Origin: Planctomycetaceae bacterium
Lineage (GTDB): Bacteria > Planctomycetota > Phycisphaerae > Phycisphaerales > SM1A02
Length of the DNA stretch: 11,124 bases
Assembly (NCBI GenBank): GCA_002685335.1
Contig: NYWY01000041.1
Location: forward strand, 1 to 11,124
Direction of reading: 5' to 3'
The notes beneath the pieces were generated by a model. The model searched no databases. It was not told the DNA's origin and saw only the letters and a list, made by a program, of their open reading frames with translations. This document shows, one piece after another, positions 1 through 9,745 of the stretch (position 1 is the stretch's first letter; every line of letters starts with the position of its first letter). The translations under genes were made by a program, and so were the position numbers.

Positions 1-8
1 ACCCAGTC

Positions 9-13
9 GAGGA
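9..13 (+). promoter_or_regulatory. Ribosome binding site of rpoB
   Basis: GAGGA lies nine bases before the ATG at 23, good Shine-Dalgarno spacing that supports this start. Another ATG at 13-15 is out of frame. The window begins only 22 bases before rpoB, so the upstream gene (rplL in most bacteria) and any promoter cannot be seen. Confidence 0.7.
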
Positions 14-22
14 TGCCACTGG

Positions 23-3000
23 ATGACCACCCGAACGCCCCGTGACTTCAGCAAGCGTAAGGACGGACTCCGGATCCCTGATCTCGTTCGAGTCCAGCGC
101 GACGCGTACACGCGATTCCTTCAATTGGACACCCCTTCCGAGGATCGCGTCGGGGCCTACGGCCTCGAAGGCCTCCTCCGGGAAGTCTTCCCGATCGAGA
201 GCTACGACGGCTCGATGCGTCTGGAATACGTGAGTTACTCGCTCGACGAGCCTCGCTACACCCCGGACGAATGCCGCGAACTCCGCCTCACCTACGGCAT
301 GCCGTTTCGAGTACGGGTCCGCTTCCACCGGGACGGCGTGGCTGAAACCCCCGAGGAAGACATCTACCTCGGCGAGATTCCGATCATGGCCGGCGTCCGC
401 CTGCCCTGGGAGATCGCCCGGGCGAGCAACTTCTCGGGCGGCGGTGAATTCATCGTCAACGGTGCGGAACGAGTCATCGTCAGCCAGCTCCATCGCTCAC
501 CGGGGGTCGACTTCTCGATCGCCTCGAGTTTCGGTGACCGCCCGCTTCACAGCGCCCGCATCATCCCGGAACGAGGCTCCTGGATCGAACTCGAGGTCAC
601 GAAGAAGGACGTGCTGGCGATGCGAATCGACCAGTCGACCAAGCTCGCGGCCACGACGTTCCTCCGAGCCCTCCACGACGACTTCTCCTCGACCGATCGG
701 ATTCTCGAACTCTTCTACGACGTCAAGGACGTCAAGGTCGAGAAGATCCTGCCCGAGCACTACTCGGCGGAACTGATCGTCGACACCGACACCGGCGAGG
801 AACTCTGCACCGTCGGACGCATGATCGGCGACGCCCTCGAAGCCATCCAGGCGTCGGAGCTCAAGAGCGTCCGGGTCATCACCGACGCCAGCGATCCGCT
901 GATCCTCAACACCCTCGCCGAGGAACGCCTGGACTTCCTGGCCGAGGTCACCGAACACGAAGCCGCCCTGCTGAAGATCTACGGCCGCCTCCGCCCCGGC
1001 AACCCGCCGCAGCTGGACAAGGCCAAGTCGCTCTTCACCGAGAAGTTCTTCGACGACAACCGATACCGCCTGGGCCGCGTGGGTCGCTTCCGCATCAATC
1101 GGAAGTTCGAGGACGATTCGGTCTACAAGGTTCGCGAAGAGACCGAGCAGTACATCCACGGCGAGGACTTCCTGGCCGTCATCCGTTACATGATGGACCT
1201 TCGTTCGAAGCGTTCGCGAGCCCACGTGGACGACATCGACCACCTCGGCAACCGTCGCCTTCGGACCCTCGACGAGCTTGCGGTCGAGGAGATGCGGAAG
1301 GGCTTCCTGAAGCTCCGCCGTACCGTCCAGGAGCGGATGAGCGTCAAGGATCCCGACGAACTGAGCCGCATCAGCGATCTCGTGAACTCCAAGAGCATCT
1401 CGAGCGCGATCGACTTCTTCTTCGGACGTTCCGAGCTCTCCCAGGTCGTCGACCAGACCAACCCGCTTTCGATGCTCGTCCATGAGCGTCGCCTCTCGGC
1501 CCTCGGACCCGGCGGTCTGAACCGGAAGCGAGCGGGCTTCGAGGTTCGCGACGTCCATATCTCGCACTACGGCCGCATCTGTCCGATCGAAACGCCGGAA
1601 GGCACCAACATCGGGCTGATCGCGTCCCTGGGCATCTACTCGGAGATCGACGACTACGGTTTCCTGCAGACCCCCTACCGCACCGTGAAGACGGGCAAGG
1701 TCACCGAGTCGGTGGAACTGCTCCGTGCGGACGAGGAGCTGCAGCGGGTGCTCGCGACCAGTGACGCCATCTCCCCCGATGGAAAGCTCACCACCGGCAG
1801 CATCCTCGCCCGCAAGGACGGCGATCTCCTGCTCTGCGAGGCCAAGGAGGTCGAGTACGTCGACATCTCCCCCAAGCAGATCGTCGGCATCTCCGCCTCC
1901 CTCATCCCGTTCCTCGAGCATGACGATGCCAACCGGGCCTTGATGGGTTCGAACATGCAGCGCCAGGCCGTGCCGCTCATCAAGGTCGACCCGCCGTTGG
2001 TGGCGACCGGCATGGAACGCGAGATCGGTCCCTACTCGGGCATGCTGGTCACCGCCCGCCGCGGCGGCGAAGTGACCTTCGTCGACTCGACCCGCATCGT
2101 CATCGACAACGCGGACGAGTACGAACTGCGGAAGTTCGTCGGGCTGAACGAGCGGACCTGCCAGAATCAGAAGCCCGTCGTCAAGCTGGGCGACAAGGTC
2201 GAGACCGGCCAACTCATCGCGGACGGCGCCTCGACCCAGATGGGCGAACTCGCCATCGGTCGCAACGCTCTGGTCGCGTTCAACACCTTCGACGGCTACA
2301 ACTTCGAGGACGCCATCGTCCTCAACGAGCGGCTGGTCAAGGACGACGCCTTCACCTCGATCCACATCGACTCCTTCGAAGTCGAGATCCGGGAGACCAA
2401 GCTCGGCCGCGAGGAGTTCACCAGCGACATCCCGAACGTCTCCGAGAAGATGCTTCGAAACCTCGATGACCAGGGAATCATCCGGATCGGAGCCAAGGTC
2501 GGCCCCGGCGACATCCTGGTCGGCAAGGTCAGCCCCAAGTCCAAGTCCGAGCTGAGTCCGGAGGAGAAGCTCCTCCACGCGATCTTCGGCCGGGCGGGCG
2601 AGGATGTGAAGAACGACTCCCTCGAGGTGCCCGCGGGCACCAATGGAATCGTCATCGGCACCCGGCACTTCAGTCGCCGGATGCACCTCAGCGACGACCA
2701 GAAGAAGCAGCTCAAGAAGGACATGCAGGAGTTCGAGGAACTCATGGATGCCCGGGCCATCGACCTCTTCAAGGAGATGGTGGGCCGCATCAACGAGCTC
2801 ACCGGCTCCGAGATGGTCGACCCCTCGACTCGCCAGAAGGTCGGTGCGAGCGACATTCCCGAGGTCATTCTCGAACAGCTCGAGAACTTCTCCGACAAGT
2901 GGATCAAGGGCTCCAAGGAAGCCCGCGAGACCGCGATCAACGAGAAGAACCGATTCTGGCCCCGCATCGAAGGGATCGAGAAGGAGAAGCAACGTCGCCT

Positions 3001-3871
3001 CGCCCACATGAAGCGTGGTGACGAGCTCGCCTCCGGCGTGCTTGAAATGGTGAAGGTCTATCTCGCCACCAAGCGTGCCCTCTCCGTCGGCGACAAGATG
3101 GCCGGCCGTCACGGGAACAAGGGCGTCATCGCCCGGCTGGTTCCCGAAGAGGACATGCCGTTCCTCGAGGACGGCACCCCGGTCGACGTGATGCTCAACC
3201 CGCTCGGCGTGCCGAGCCGGATGAACGTCGGCCAGGTTCTTGAAGTCCACCTTGGTTGGGCCGCCGCGGTCCTCGGTTTCCAGGCCGTGACTCCCGTCTT
3301 CGACGGTGCCCACGAATCGGAGATCTTCGACGCGGTGCGCGAGGCCAACGCTCATGTCCAGGCCCGGCTCGACTCCTTCGAGTCCGACGGCAAGGATCCC
3401 GGCCATCCGCGGGAACTGCTGGCCAGAATGCCGGTCGACGGCAAGATCCAGCTCTTCGACGGTCGCACCGGCGAAGCGTTCCAGGAACGGACCACCGTCG
3501 GCTACATGTACATGCTGAAGCTCCACCACCTGGTGGACGACAAGATCCACGCTCGCTCCACCGGCCCGTACTCCTTGATCACCCAGCAGCCGCTGGGCGG
3601 AAAGGCCCGGACCGGAGGCCAGCGATTCGGGGAGATGGAAGTCTGGGGCCTGGAGGCTTACGGAGCCGCCTACGTTCTCCAGGAACTCCTCACCGTCAAG
3701 AGTGACGATGTGGAGGGTCGTACCAAGATCTACGACTCGATGGTCAAGGGAACGAACACGTTGCAGGCCGGCATGCCGGTGGTGTTCGACGTCCTCTGCC
3801 ACGAGATCAAGGGACTTGGCATGAACATCTCCCTCGAGAAGGAACAGGAGGACACCGGCTCGGTCCTCTGA
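23..3871 (+). CDS. rpoB: DNA-directed RNA polymerase subunit beta
   Basis: This is the beta subunit of the core RNA polymerase. With beta' it forms the catalytic cleft that makes RNA from NTPs on DNA in the cytoplasm. It has 1282 residues, between B. subtilis (about 1190) and E. coli (1342). The N-terminus aligns with E. coli beta from the VFPI-SY region on. The rifampicin region begins near Q474 (E. coli Q513) and keeps D477, H487, R490 and S492, followed by ALGPGGL and [21 protein letters not shown] precedes the active-site motif [12 protein letters not shown], which holds K1025 and K1033 (E. coli K1065 and K1073). The C-terminus has [11 protein letters not shown] and LTVKSDDV. The lineage insert SI1 looks shortened. 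An SI2-like helical insert is present at about residues 880-998. About 15 extra residues follow GEIPIM (residues 123-139). Complete and very probably cotranscribed with rpoC downstream. Confidence 0.99.
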   Translation: MTTRTPRDFSKRKDGLRIPDLVRVQRDAYTRFLQLDTPSEDRVGAYGLEGLLREVFPIESYDGSMRLEYVSYSLDEPRYTPDECRELRLTYGMPFRVRVRFHRDGVAETPEEDIYLGEIPIMAGVRLPWEIARASNFSGGGEFIVNGAERVIVSQLHRSPGVDFSIASSFGDRPLHSARIIPERGSWIELEVTKKDVLAMRIDQSTKLAATTFLRALHDDFSSTDRILELFYDVKDVKVEKILPEHYSAELIVDTDTGEELCTVGRMIGDALEAIQASELKSVRVITDASDPLILNTLAEERLDFLAEVTEHEAALLKIYGRLRPGNPPQLDKAKSLFTEKFFDDNRYRLGRVGRFRINRKFEDDSVYKVREETEQYIHGEDFLAVIRYMMDLRSKRSRAHVDDIDHLGNRRLRTLDELAVEEMRKGFLKLRRTVQERMSVKDPDELSRISDLVNSKSISSAIDFFFGRSELSQVVDQTNPLSMLVHERRLSALGPGGLNRKRAGFEVRDVHISHYGRICPIETPEGTNIGLIASLGIYSEIDDYGFLQTPYRTVKTGKVTESVELLRADEELQRVLATSDAISPDGKLTTGSILARKDGDLLLCEAKEVEYVDISPKQIVGISASLIPFLEHDDANRALMGSNMQRQAVPLIKVDPPLVATGMEREIGPYSGMLVTARRGGEVTFVDSTRIVIDNADEYELRKFVGLNERTCQNQKPVVKLGDKVETGQLIADGASTQMGELAIGRNALVAFNTFDGYNFEDAIVLNERLVKDDAFTSIHIDSFEVEIRETKLGREEFTSDIPNVSEKMLRNLDDQGIIRIGAKVGPGDILVGKVSPKSKSELSPEEKLLHAIFGRAGEDVKNDSLEVPAGTNGIVIGTRHFSRRMHLSDDQKKQLKKDMQEFEELMDARAIDLFKEMVGRINELTGSEMVDPSTRQKVGASDIPEVILEQLENFSDKWIKGSKEARETAINEKNRFWPRIEGIEKEKQRRLAHMKRGDELASGVLEMVKVYLATKRALSVGDKMAGRHGNKGVIARLVPEEDMPFLEDGTPVDVMLNPLGVPSRMNVGQVLEVHLGWAAAVLGFQAVTPVFDGAHESEIFDAVREANAHVQARLDSFESDGKDPGHPRELLARMPVDGKIQLFDGRTGEAFQERTTVGYMYMLKLHHLVDDKIHARSTGPYSLITQQPLGGKARTGGQRFGEMEVWGLEAYGAAYVLQELLTVKSDDVEGRTKIYDSMVKGTNTLQAGMPVVFDVLCHEIKGLGMNISLEKEQEDTGSVL

Positions 3872-3894
3872 CCGATCCGCGTCCCCTCATCGCC

Positions 3895-3933
3895 CCCGGC
3901 CATCGGCCGGGACCACGACCGGCTTCGGCCGGT
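3895..3933 (+). promoter_or_regulatory. Tandem GC-rich hairpins between rpoB and rpoC
   Basis: Two perfect inverted repeats sit in the 97-base rpoB-rpoC gap. The first pairs CCCGGCC (3895-3901) with GGCCGGG (3905-3911) around ATC. The second pairs ACCGGC (3918-3923) with GCCGGT (3928-3933) around a TTCG tetraloop, an exceptionally stable C(UUCG)G hairpin in RNA. No T-tract follows, so a normal intrinsic terminator is unlikely. Possible roles are an RNase processing site, an mRNA stabiliser or partial attenuation between the two subunit genes; none is shown by sequence alone. The two elements share GGCCGG and could pair alternatively. Confidence 0.6.
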
Positions 3934-3968
3934 GACAGAAACGACCGCCCTCGGGAGCACCCCCGATC

Positions 3969-6900
3969 ATGTCCGAAAACGTCTTCGATCGCGTGAACGA
4001 CTACGGCTCGGTGAAGATCACCCTCGCCAGCCCCAACGACATCCGAAGCTGGAGCTTTGGCGAGGTCAAGCGGCCCGAGACCATCAACTACCGCACCTAC
4101 CGCCCCGAGAAGGACGGTCTCTTTTGCGAGCGCATCTTCGGTCCCGAACGGGATTACGAATGCGCGTGCGGCAAGTACAAGGGAACCAAGTACAAGGGAA
4201 TCATCTGCGACCGCTGCGGCGTCAAGGTGACCCATTCCCGCGTACGTCGGAAGCGAATGGGGCACATCAACCTCGCCGCTCCGATCGTGCACATCTGGTT
4301 CTTCAAGGCGATGCCCTCGAGGCTCGGCAACCTTCTGGACATGAAGACCAGCGACCTCGAGAAGGTCATCTACTTCCAGGACTACGTGGTCGTCGATCCC
4401 GGCGACACGGAACTCCAGGTCCGCCAGGTGCTGACCGAGGACGAGTACCGCGAAGCCCGCGACAAGTTCGGCTCCGCCGCGTTCACCGCGATGATGGGCG
4501 CCGAAGCGATCCGCGAGCTCCTGGACCAGCTCGACCTGACGGAACTGTCCTTCGACCTCCGCCAGCAGCTGAGCGAAACTCGCAGCAAGCAGAAGAAGAA
4601 GGATCTCTCCAAGCGACTCAAGATCGTGGAGCAGATCCGCGGTTCCGAGAACGATCCGACCTGGATGGTCCTCGACGTGGTGCCGGTCATCCCCCCGGAC
4701 CTTCGTCCTCTGGTCCTGCTGGAAAGCGGAAACTTCGCGACCAGCGACCTCAACGACCTCTACCGCCGGATCATCAACCGAAACAACCGCCTCAAGAAGC
4801 TGATGGACCTCAACGCCCCCGAGGTCATCATCCGCAACGAGAAGCGGATGCTCCAGCAGGCGGTCGACGCCCTGTTCGACAACGGTCGGTGCCGCCGTCC
4901 GGTCCTCGGTTCGTCCAACCGCCCGCTCAAGTCGATCACCGACATGATCAAGGGCAAGCAGGGACGCTTCCGCGAGAACCTCCTGGGCAAGCGGGTCGAC
5001 TACTCCGCTCGTTCGGTCATCGTGGTCGGCCCCGACCTGAAGCTCTGGCAGTGCGGCCTCCCCAAGAAGATCGCCCTCGAGCTCTTCCAGCCGTTCATCA
5101 TTCGCAAGCTCAAGCAGCACGGATACGCCGACACCATCAAGAGTGCGAAGCGGATGCTCGAGCGACGCGAGCCCGAAGTATGGGACATCCTCGAACAGGT
5201 GATTCGAAACCACCCGGTGCTCCTCAACCGGGCCCCCACCCTTCACCGGATGGGCATTCAGGCCTTCGAGCCGGTGCTGGTCGAAGGCAACGCGATCAAG
5301 ATCCACCCACTGGTCTGCACCGGCTACAACGCCGACTTCGACGGCGACCAGATGGCGGTCCACCTTCCCCTCTCGGTGGAGGCCCAGACCGAGGCCCACG
5401 TGCTGATGCTGTCCCTGCACAACATCTTCAGTCCCGCCAACGGCAACCCGATCGTCTCGCCCTCGCAGGACATCGTCATGGGTGTCGCGTTCCTCACCGC
5501 CCAGGACGGCGACGAGGCCGAACGGCCCCTGAAGGAACTGCGGGTCTTCAAGGACGAGACCGAGGCCCTGCTCGCTCATGAGTTCGGCGAGATCGGCATC
5601 CACGAGCACATCCTCGTGCGACTGGCCGAGTTCAAGCAGGTCGTCGGAGGTTCCGAAGGAACCGAAGGCGAGAAGTCCCCCGCGACCGAGATGCCGCACA
5701 ACCGCCGCATCCGGACCACGGTGGGTCGGATCTACCTCAACGAGATCATCGTCGACCGCGCCCGCATGCCCTTCTACAACTGCCCCCTCGGCAAGAAGGG
5801 TTGCGCCCGGGTCATCGACGAGACCTTCGAACGACTGGGCAAGGCCGAGACCATCGACCTGCTCGATGCAATGAAGGAAGTCGGCTTCAAGCACTCGACC
5901 ACTTCGGGCCTCTCCTTCGGCGTCAACGATCTCCGGATCCCCAAGGAGAAGACCAAGCTCATCGACGGCGCCCAGAAGAGGGTGGACCGCGTCGAGAAGG
6001 CCTACCAGAGCGGTGCGATCACCGAGCGGGAACGTCACAACCAGCTGCTGGACATCTGGGCGACCTGCCGCAAGGACCTCACCGACAAGCTCATCGAAGC
6101 CCTCCGAGAGGATCGTCGGGATCCCGAGACCTTCGAAGAGACCTCGATCGAGGAGAAGGACGGCAAGAGATACCTCAACCCCGTCTACCTCTACATGAAT
6201 TCCGGCGCTCGAGGCAACCAGTCTCAGATGCAGCAGCTCGCCGGCATGCGAGGACTGATGGCCAAGCCGAGCGGCGAGATCATCGAAACCCCGATCCGGG
6301 CGAACTTCCGCGAGGGCTTGAACGTCCTCGAGTACTTCTCCTCGACTCACGGCGCCCGAAAGGGACTGGCCGACACCGCGTTGAAGACGGCCGACTCCGG
6401 TTACCTCACCCGAAAGCTGTGCGACGTCGCCCAGTCGGTGGTGGTCACCGAGGTCGATTGCGGAACCACCCAGGGCATCGCCAAGCGGGCGATCTTCAAG
6501 GGCGAGGAAGTCGACGTTCCGCTTCGCGATCAGATCGTGGGCCGGACCAGCCTCATGGACATCCGCGATCCCATCATGGACGTCCTGATCGTCAAGAAGA
6601 ACCAGATCATCGACGAGACCGCGTCGGATCGCATCGAGACCCTCGGCATTCCGTCGGTCCAGGTTCGCAGCCCGCTCACCTGCCACACCCCTCGCGGGGT
6701 CTGCATCCGGTGCTACGGTCGTGACCTCGCCACCGGCAAGGAAGTCGAGAAGGGTCTGGCGGTCGGCATCATCGCCGCCCAGTCGATCGGAGAGCCGGGC
6801 ACCCAGCTCACGATGCGTACGTTCCACACCGGTGGTACCGCGACCCGTTCGCTCGCCGAGACCAACTGGAGCGCGCCGGCCGAAGGCATCCTGAAGCACG

Positions 6901-8387
6901 TCGACTGCAACGCGGTCGAAGTGACCGACGAAGACGGCACGTCGCTCGTCGCCCTGAAGCGAAACGGCGAGGTCCACCTCCTCGACGCCAAGGGTCGAGA
7001 GATCGACAAGTTCAAGGTTCCCTACGGCGGCAAGATCCTGGCCGTGGACGGGGAAACCGTGAAGAAGGGCCAGATCGTCGTGACCTGGAACCCCCACGTC
7101 GCCCCGATCCTCGCCGAAAAGGGCGGAGTGATCAGGTACGAGAATCTCATCGAGGACCAGTCCTTCAAGGTCGAGGAGACCAAGGCCGGCAAGATCGAGC
7201 GGATCGTCACCAGTCACACCGGCGACCGAGCCCCTCAGGTCAAGATCATGGACCCCGCGAGCGACACGACCCTCGACTTCCATCACCTGCCGGCCAAGGC
7301 CCGCATCGAAGTGGAAGACGGCGAGAGCGTGGCGATGGGCCAGATGATCGCCCGAGTACCGAAGGACTCCGGTCGTTCGGCGGACATCGTGGGTGGTCTG
7401 CCCCGCGTCACCGAGATCTTCGAAGCCCGGATTCCGAAGGACCCCGCCGTCATGGCGGAGTTCACCGGCCGGGTGGAACTCGATCCCGACAAGCGCAAGG
7501 GCAAGATGACCATCTTCATCCACCCCGACGGCGAAGGTCTCGATCCGGTCCCCCACTACGCCCCGCAGGGCACCGCCCTCCGAGTGCACACGGGAGACCG
7601 CGTCGACGCGGGCGATCGCCTGACCGAAGGCCCGCTGGTTCCGGCCGACATCCTCAAGATCAAGGGCGAGGAAGAGCTCTTCCTCTACATGCTCGACGAG
7701 GTCCAGAACGTCTATCGAGCTCAGGGCGTGCCGATCTCCGACAAGCACATTGAAGTCATCCTTCGCCAGATGCTCGGCAAGGTCCGCATCGTCGATCCGG
7801 GCGACAGTGAGTTCCTGCCCAACGACATCGTGGACAAGTGGCAGCATCGCCTGGAGAACGTCCGCTTGAGTGAACGCCTCCGGGTGGAAGACTCCGGCGA
7901 CACCGATCTCCCGGTCGGTGCCATGGTCACCAAGGTCGAGGCCAAGGAGGCCAACGACAAGGCCAAGGAAGAAGAGAAGCAGACCGCCAAGACCAAGAAG
8001 CCGCGCATGGTCAAGGCCCAGCCCCTGCTCCTCGGAATCACCAAGGCGTCGCTGCAGGCCGAGTCGTTCCTCTCCGGAGCGAGTTTCCAGGAGACCACCA
8101 AGGTCCTGACCGAAGCCTCCCTCAAGGGCGCCGTCGACACCCTCCAGGGCCTCAAGGAGAACGTCCTGCTGGGTCACCTCATCCCCGCCGGAACCGGATT
8201 CTCCGACTACACCCGCATGCAGGTTCAGAAGCTGGTGGACGAACCGCAGATCGACCTCGCCAAAGAAATGGCGATGCGTCAGGAAGCGGCGATGGCCGCC
8301 GAAGCGATGGGTGCCGAACGCCGCGACGCGGTGGTCGAAGTGCTCACCCCCGAGAAGCTGCAGGAAACCGTCACCGAAGAAGGGTGA
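3969..8387 (+). CDS. rpoC: DNA-directed RNA polymerase subunit beta'
   Basis: This is the beta' subunit of core RNA polymerase; it carries the catalytic magnesium site, clamp, bridge helix and trigger loop. It has 1472 residues (E. coli 1407). The N-terminal zinc site is C65, C67, C80 and C83. The [10 protein letters not shown] motif places the Mg-binding aspartates at D456, D458 and D460. The second zinc site is C831, C905, C912 and C915, with the same spacing as E. coli. The trigger-loop helix [16 protein letters not shown] has M949, R950 and H953. An SI3-like insert of beta-barrel character fills about residues 960-1138 before [14 protein letters not shown] Lys/Glu-rich stretch at 1319-1351 is much longer than the matching E. 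coli loop and precedes LLGITKAS. The ATG start has GGGAG at 3953-3957, eleven bases upstream. A strong terminator follows the stop. Complete, with no sign of disruption. Confidence 0.99.
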   Translation: MSENVFDRVNDYGSVKITLASPNDIRSWSFGEVKRPETINYRTYRPEKDGLFCERIFGPERDYECACGKYKGTKYKGIICDRCGVKVTHSRVRRKRMGHINLAAPIVHIWFFKAMPSRLGNLLDMKTSDLEKVIYFQDYVVVDPGDTELQVRQVLTEDEYREARDKFGSAAFTAMMGAEAIRELLDQLDLTELSFDLRQQLSETRSKQKKKDLSKRLKIVEQIRGSENDPTWMVLDVVPVIPPDLRPLVLLESGNFATSDLNDLYRRIINRNNRLKKLMDLNAPEVIIRNEKRMLQQAVDALFDNGRCRRPVLGSSNRPLKSITDMIKGKQGRFRENLLGKRVDYSARSVIVVGPDLKLWQCGLPKKIALELFQPFIIRKLKQHGYADTIKSAKRMLERREPEVWDILEQVIRNHPVLLNRAPTLHRMGIQAFEPVLVEGNAIKIHPLVCTGYNADFDGDQMAVHLPLSVEAQTEAHVLMLSLHNIFSPANGNPIVSPSQDIVMGVAFLTAQDGDEAERPLKELRVFKDETEALLAHEFGEIGIHEHILVRLAEFKQVVGGSEGTEGEKSPATEMPHNRRIRTTVGRIYLNEIIVDRARMPFYNCPLGKKGCARVIDETFERLGKAETIDLLDAMKEVGFKHSTTSGLSFGVNDLRIPKEKTKLIDGAQKRVDRVEKAYQSGAITERERHNQLLDIWATCRKDLTDKLIEALREDRRDPETFEETSIEEKDGKRYLNPVYLYMNSGARGNQSQMQQLAGMRGLMAKPSGEIIETPIRANFREGLNVLEYFSSTHGARKGLADTALKTADSGYLTRKLCDVAQSVVVTEVDCGTTQGIAKRAIFKGEEVDVPLRDQIVGRTSLMDIRDPIMDVLIVKKNQIIDETASDRIETLGIPSVQVRSPLTCHTPRGVCIRCYGRDLATGKEVEKGLAVGIIAAQSIGEPGTQLTMRTFHTGGTATRSLAETNWSAPAEGILKHVDCNAVEVTDEDGTSLVALKRNGEVHLLDAKGREIDKFKVPYGGKILAVDGETVKKGQIVVTWNPHVAPILAEKGGVIRYENLIEDQSFKVEETKAGKIERIVTSHTGDRAPQVKIMDPASDTTLDFHHLPAKARIEVEDGESVAMGQMIARVPKDSGRSADIVGGLPRVTEIFEARIPKDPAVMAEFTGRVELDPDKRKGKMTIFIHPDGEGLDPVPHYAPQGTALRVHTGDRVDAGDRLTEGPLVPADILKIKGEEELFLYMLDEVQNVYRAQGVPISDKHIEVILRQMLGKVRIVDPGDSEFLPNDIVDKWQHRLENVRLSERLRVEDSGDTDLPVGAMVTKVEAKEANDKAKEEEKQTAKTKKPRMVKAQPLLLGITKASLQAESFLSGASFQETTKVLTEASLKGAVDTLQGLKENVLLGHLIPAGTGFSDYTRMQVQKLVDEPQIDLAKEMAMRQEAAMAAEAMGAERRDAVVEVLTPEKLQETVTEEG

Positions 8388-8412
8388 CATCCGGCATCAC
8401 ACGTGTTCATTC

Positions 8413-8453
8413 ACGCGGGGAACGACCAACCGGTCGTTCCCCGCGTTCCTTTT
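8413..8453 (+). terminator. Intrinsic terminator of the rpoBC operon
   Basis: A perfect 15-bp stem pairs 8413-8427 with 8432-8446 around the loop AACC. It is followed on the plus strand by TCCTTTT (8447-8453). It starts 26 bases after the rpoC stop and fits Rho-independent termination of the polymerase operon. Read on the minus strand the stem has no T-run after it, so it looks directional. It separates rpoC from the convergent minus-strand cluster. Confidence 0.92.
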
Positions 8454-8475
8454 GATCGAGCGGACGAGGTCGGAA

Positions 8476-8730
8476 TCACCGGCCCTCGTCCGGCGTCTCC
8501 CCCCCGAAGGAGGCGACCAGTTCGCTGAAACCTTCGGGGTTCTCGAGGACGACGAAGTGGCGTCCTCCCTCCCTGGTCTCGAAGATCCGCAGTTGCGACG
8601 CCTCGATGACCGAGTGCATCCAGGCCTGGCTGCGGCAGGGCACGACGCTCGACCCTGCGGTGGCGACGAGAGTGGGCCGGGGAAAGATCTTGCCCGGATC
8701 GATCGACGCCGGACTCAGACCGGATTCCAC
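8476..8730 (-). pseudogene. Alpha/beta hydrolase C-terminal relic
   Basis: This 84-codon frame opens with GTG, and an in-frame stop at 8740-8742 limits it to 87 codons at most. The translation looks like the last third of an alpha/beta hydrolase. RPTLVATAGSSVVP matches the strand and loop after the cap region, and GGRHFVVLENPEGF matches the segment carrying the catalytic histidine (H58) plus the last helix. The nucleophile elbow (GxSxG) and the rest of the N-terminal fold are absent in all frames upstream, where the CxxCxxCC gene lies instead. The start overlaps that gene's last 16 bases. A full enzyme would be about 250-300 residues, so this is probably a truncated gene. It keeps coding-like codon use, which suggests a fairly recent loss. 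It could instead be a small translated ORF coupled to its neighbour. Confidence 0.6.
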
Positions 8731-9218
8731 TCGACCACGTCACGGAGCATCGCACGCCATTCGCCGTAGGCGTAGGGAATGCCGTGTTCGTCGTGGATCG
8801 CCTTGATGCCCGCATGGGCCCGCTCTGCCAGTTCCGGCACCACGTCCGAAGCCCGGGGATCGCAGAAGTACACCCGACAGCCGGTCGGCCGACCCTCCCG
8901 GGCGGTACAGAGTCGCCCGTCCTGCCAGGGACAGTTCCCCTGTTCGACCGCGAGTTCGACCTGGGCCGCGGTGATGCCACGCCCATCGGTTCGACAGATC
9001 TCGACGCATCTCGCGACCTCGAGTCCACTCGCATAGAGGCGATGTCCGTGCGCCTCGAAGCGACAGCAGTTCCCGCTCGCCAGGCACAACGGCTTCAGCT
9101 CGCGGATCGCCTCCGCGATCTCCTCGTGAATACCGGCGATCGCCACCCGGATCTCGAATCGCCGGATCGCGGCGAACCAGGCTTCGACCTCCGCGACCCG
9201 CTCGGGATCGGCGTCCAT
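8715..9218 (-). CDS. Divergent CxxCxxCC (YkgJ-like) cysteine-cluster protein
   Basis: A 167-residue soluble protein related to the putative zinc- or iron-chelating family PF03692, whose molecular role is not established. Nine cysteines are visible: C45, C51, C52, C71, C75, C96, C104, C114 and C119. The second half, with CPWQDGRLC then RPTGCRVYFC, matches the family pattern of CPFL, a second Cys, and RPxxCR. The first cluster reads CLASGNCC, with fewer cysteines than the usual CxxCxxCC. The C-terminal YGEWRAMLR end looks complete. I chose the ATG at 9218 because it overlaps the upstream stop as TGATG, a typical arrangement for translational coupling; GTG codons at 9224 and 9221 are alternatives. 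The gene is downstream of another family member and overlaps the hydrolase relic at its 3' end. No signal peptide or membrane segment is seen. Confidence 0.85.
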   Translation of the reverse strand: MDADPERVAEVEAWFAAIRRFEIRVAIAGIHEEIAEAIRELKPLCLASGNCCRFEAHGHRLYASGLEVARCVEICRTDGRGITAAQVELAVEQGNCPWQDGRLCTAREGRPTGCRVYFCDPRASDVVPELAERAHAGIKAIHDEHGIPYAYGEWRAMLRDVVEWNPV

Positions 9219-9724
9219 CACCACGGCTTGTCATCCGATTCCTGCTCACGTTCGAGGCGGGCGACGATCTCTTCGATCGTGAACAGCTTTCCGTTCCCCA
9301 TGCCGGGACACGGGGTGTCGTTCTTCGCCCGAGCCCACGCCTTCTTGCTCTTCATGAGTTCCGGCCAGAAGGGCCAGGTTCGACATTGGCTCGGGCGGGC
9401 GTGGTAGACGCCGCAGATGGCCTTGCCGGGAATCGTCTCCCGGTCGAGAAACTCGCAGTCGTGGCCGAAGCCGGTGAGGTGCTCGTTGAGCGATCGATGA
9501 CCGTCGATCATCCGGCTGTGTCGAACCAGGAACTCGGGGTACGTCTGCCCGAGGACCTCCGCCATCGCCCGACCTTCGTCGTCATCGAACCAGACGGCGC
9601 CCTCGCCACCGGTGCAGCAGTTGCCGCAGCAAGTGCATTCGAAGCGGAGGCCGTCGTCGAACCACCGCGGTTCATCACCGTCGTGGTCTTCGCTCATGCT
9701 TCCGACTCTTCGTTCGTCAGTCAC
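9218..9724 (-). CDS. CxxCxxCC (YkgJ-like, PF03692-type) cysteine-cluster protein
   Basis: A 168-residue soluble protein of the putative zinc- or iron-chelating cysteine-cluster family. The N-terminal cluster CTCCGNCC places cysteines at 30, 32, 33, 36 and 37. It is followed by C90 in CEFLD, C104 in ICGVY, C114 in RPSQCRTWPF and C139, the canonical order of this family. The cysteines are likely metal ligands by family analogy, but the substrate and partners are unknown. The GTG at 9724 has GGGAG eight bases upstream and begins 21 bases after the previous stop. The ATG at 9697, preceded by GAAGAG, is a reasonable alternative giving 159 residues. The stop overlaps the next gene's start, so the two paralogues are probably made together. 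The product lacks signal or membrane segments and has an acidic N-terminus. Confidence 0.9.
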   Translation of the reverse strand: MTDERRVGSMSEDHDGDEPRWFDDGLRFECTCCGNCCTGGEGAVWFDDDEGRAMAEVLGQTYPEFLVRHSRMIDGHRSLNEHLTGFGHDCEFLDRETIPGKAICGVYHARPSQCRTWPFWPELMKSKKAWARAKNDTPCPGMGNGKLFTIEEIVARLEREQESDDKPW

Positions 9725-9745
9725 CGTGCGTGCTCCCGTGCCATC

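Noticed and set aside
497..3802. 1101-codon open frame antisense to rpoB
   Set aside because: It is codon-aligned with rpoB on the opposite strand. It is open because rpoB avoids TTA, CTA and TCA codons over this span, a result of GC-rich codon choice. Its translation resembles no protein family.
4173..4200. Direct repeat of AAGTACAAGGGAA, period 15
   Set aside because: It encodes KYKG twice within the first zinc finger of beta', a region of similar sequence in E. coli (KYKR then KHRG). It is constrained protein sequence, not a DNA repeat element.
3807..8390. 1527-codon open frame antisense to all of rpoC
   Set aside because: Same cause: it is exactly in register with rpoC codons, and rpoC contains no TTA, CTA or TCA codon. 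The length is striking but explained by codon bias, and the translation is compositionally skewed to Leu, Val, Asp and Gly.
8411..9034. 207-codon minus-strand frame across the terminator and cysteine-cluster gene
   Set aside because: It is Arg/Ser-rich, runs through the terminator stem and overlaps a gene with clear family motifs in another frame. It is a shadow frame.
8740..9249. Minus-strand frame in register with the hydrolase relic
   Set aside because: I examined it as a possible missing N-terminal half of the hydrolase. It is Arg/Gly-rich with no GxSxG or oxyanion motif in a fold context and ends in a stop before the relic, so it is a shadow of the cysteine-cluster gene.
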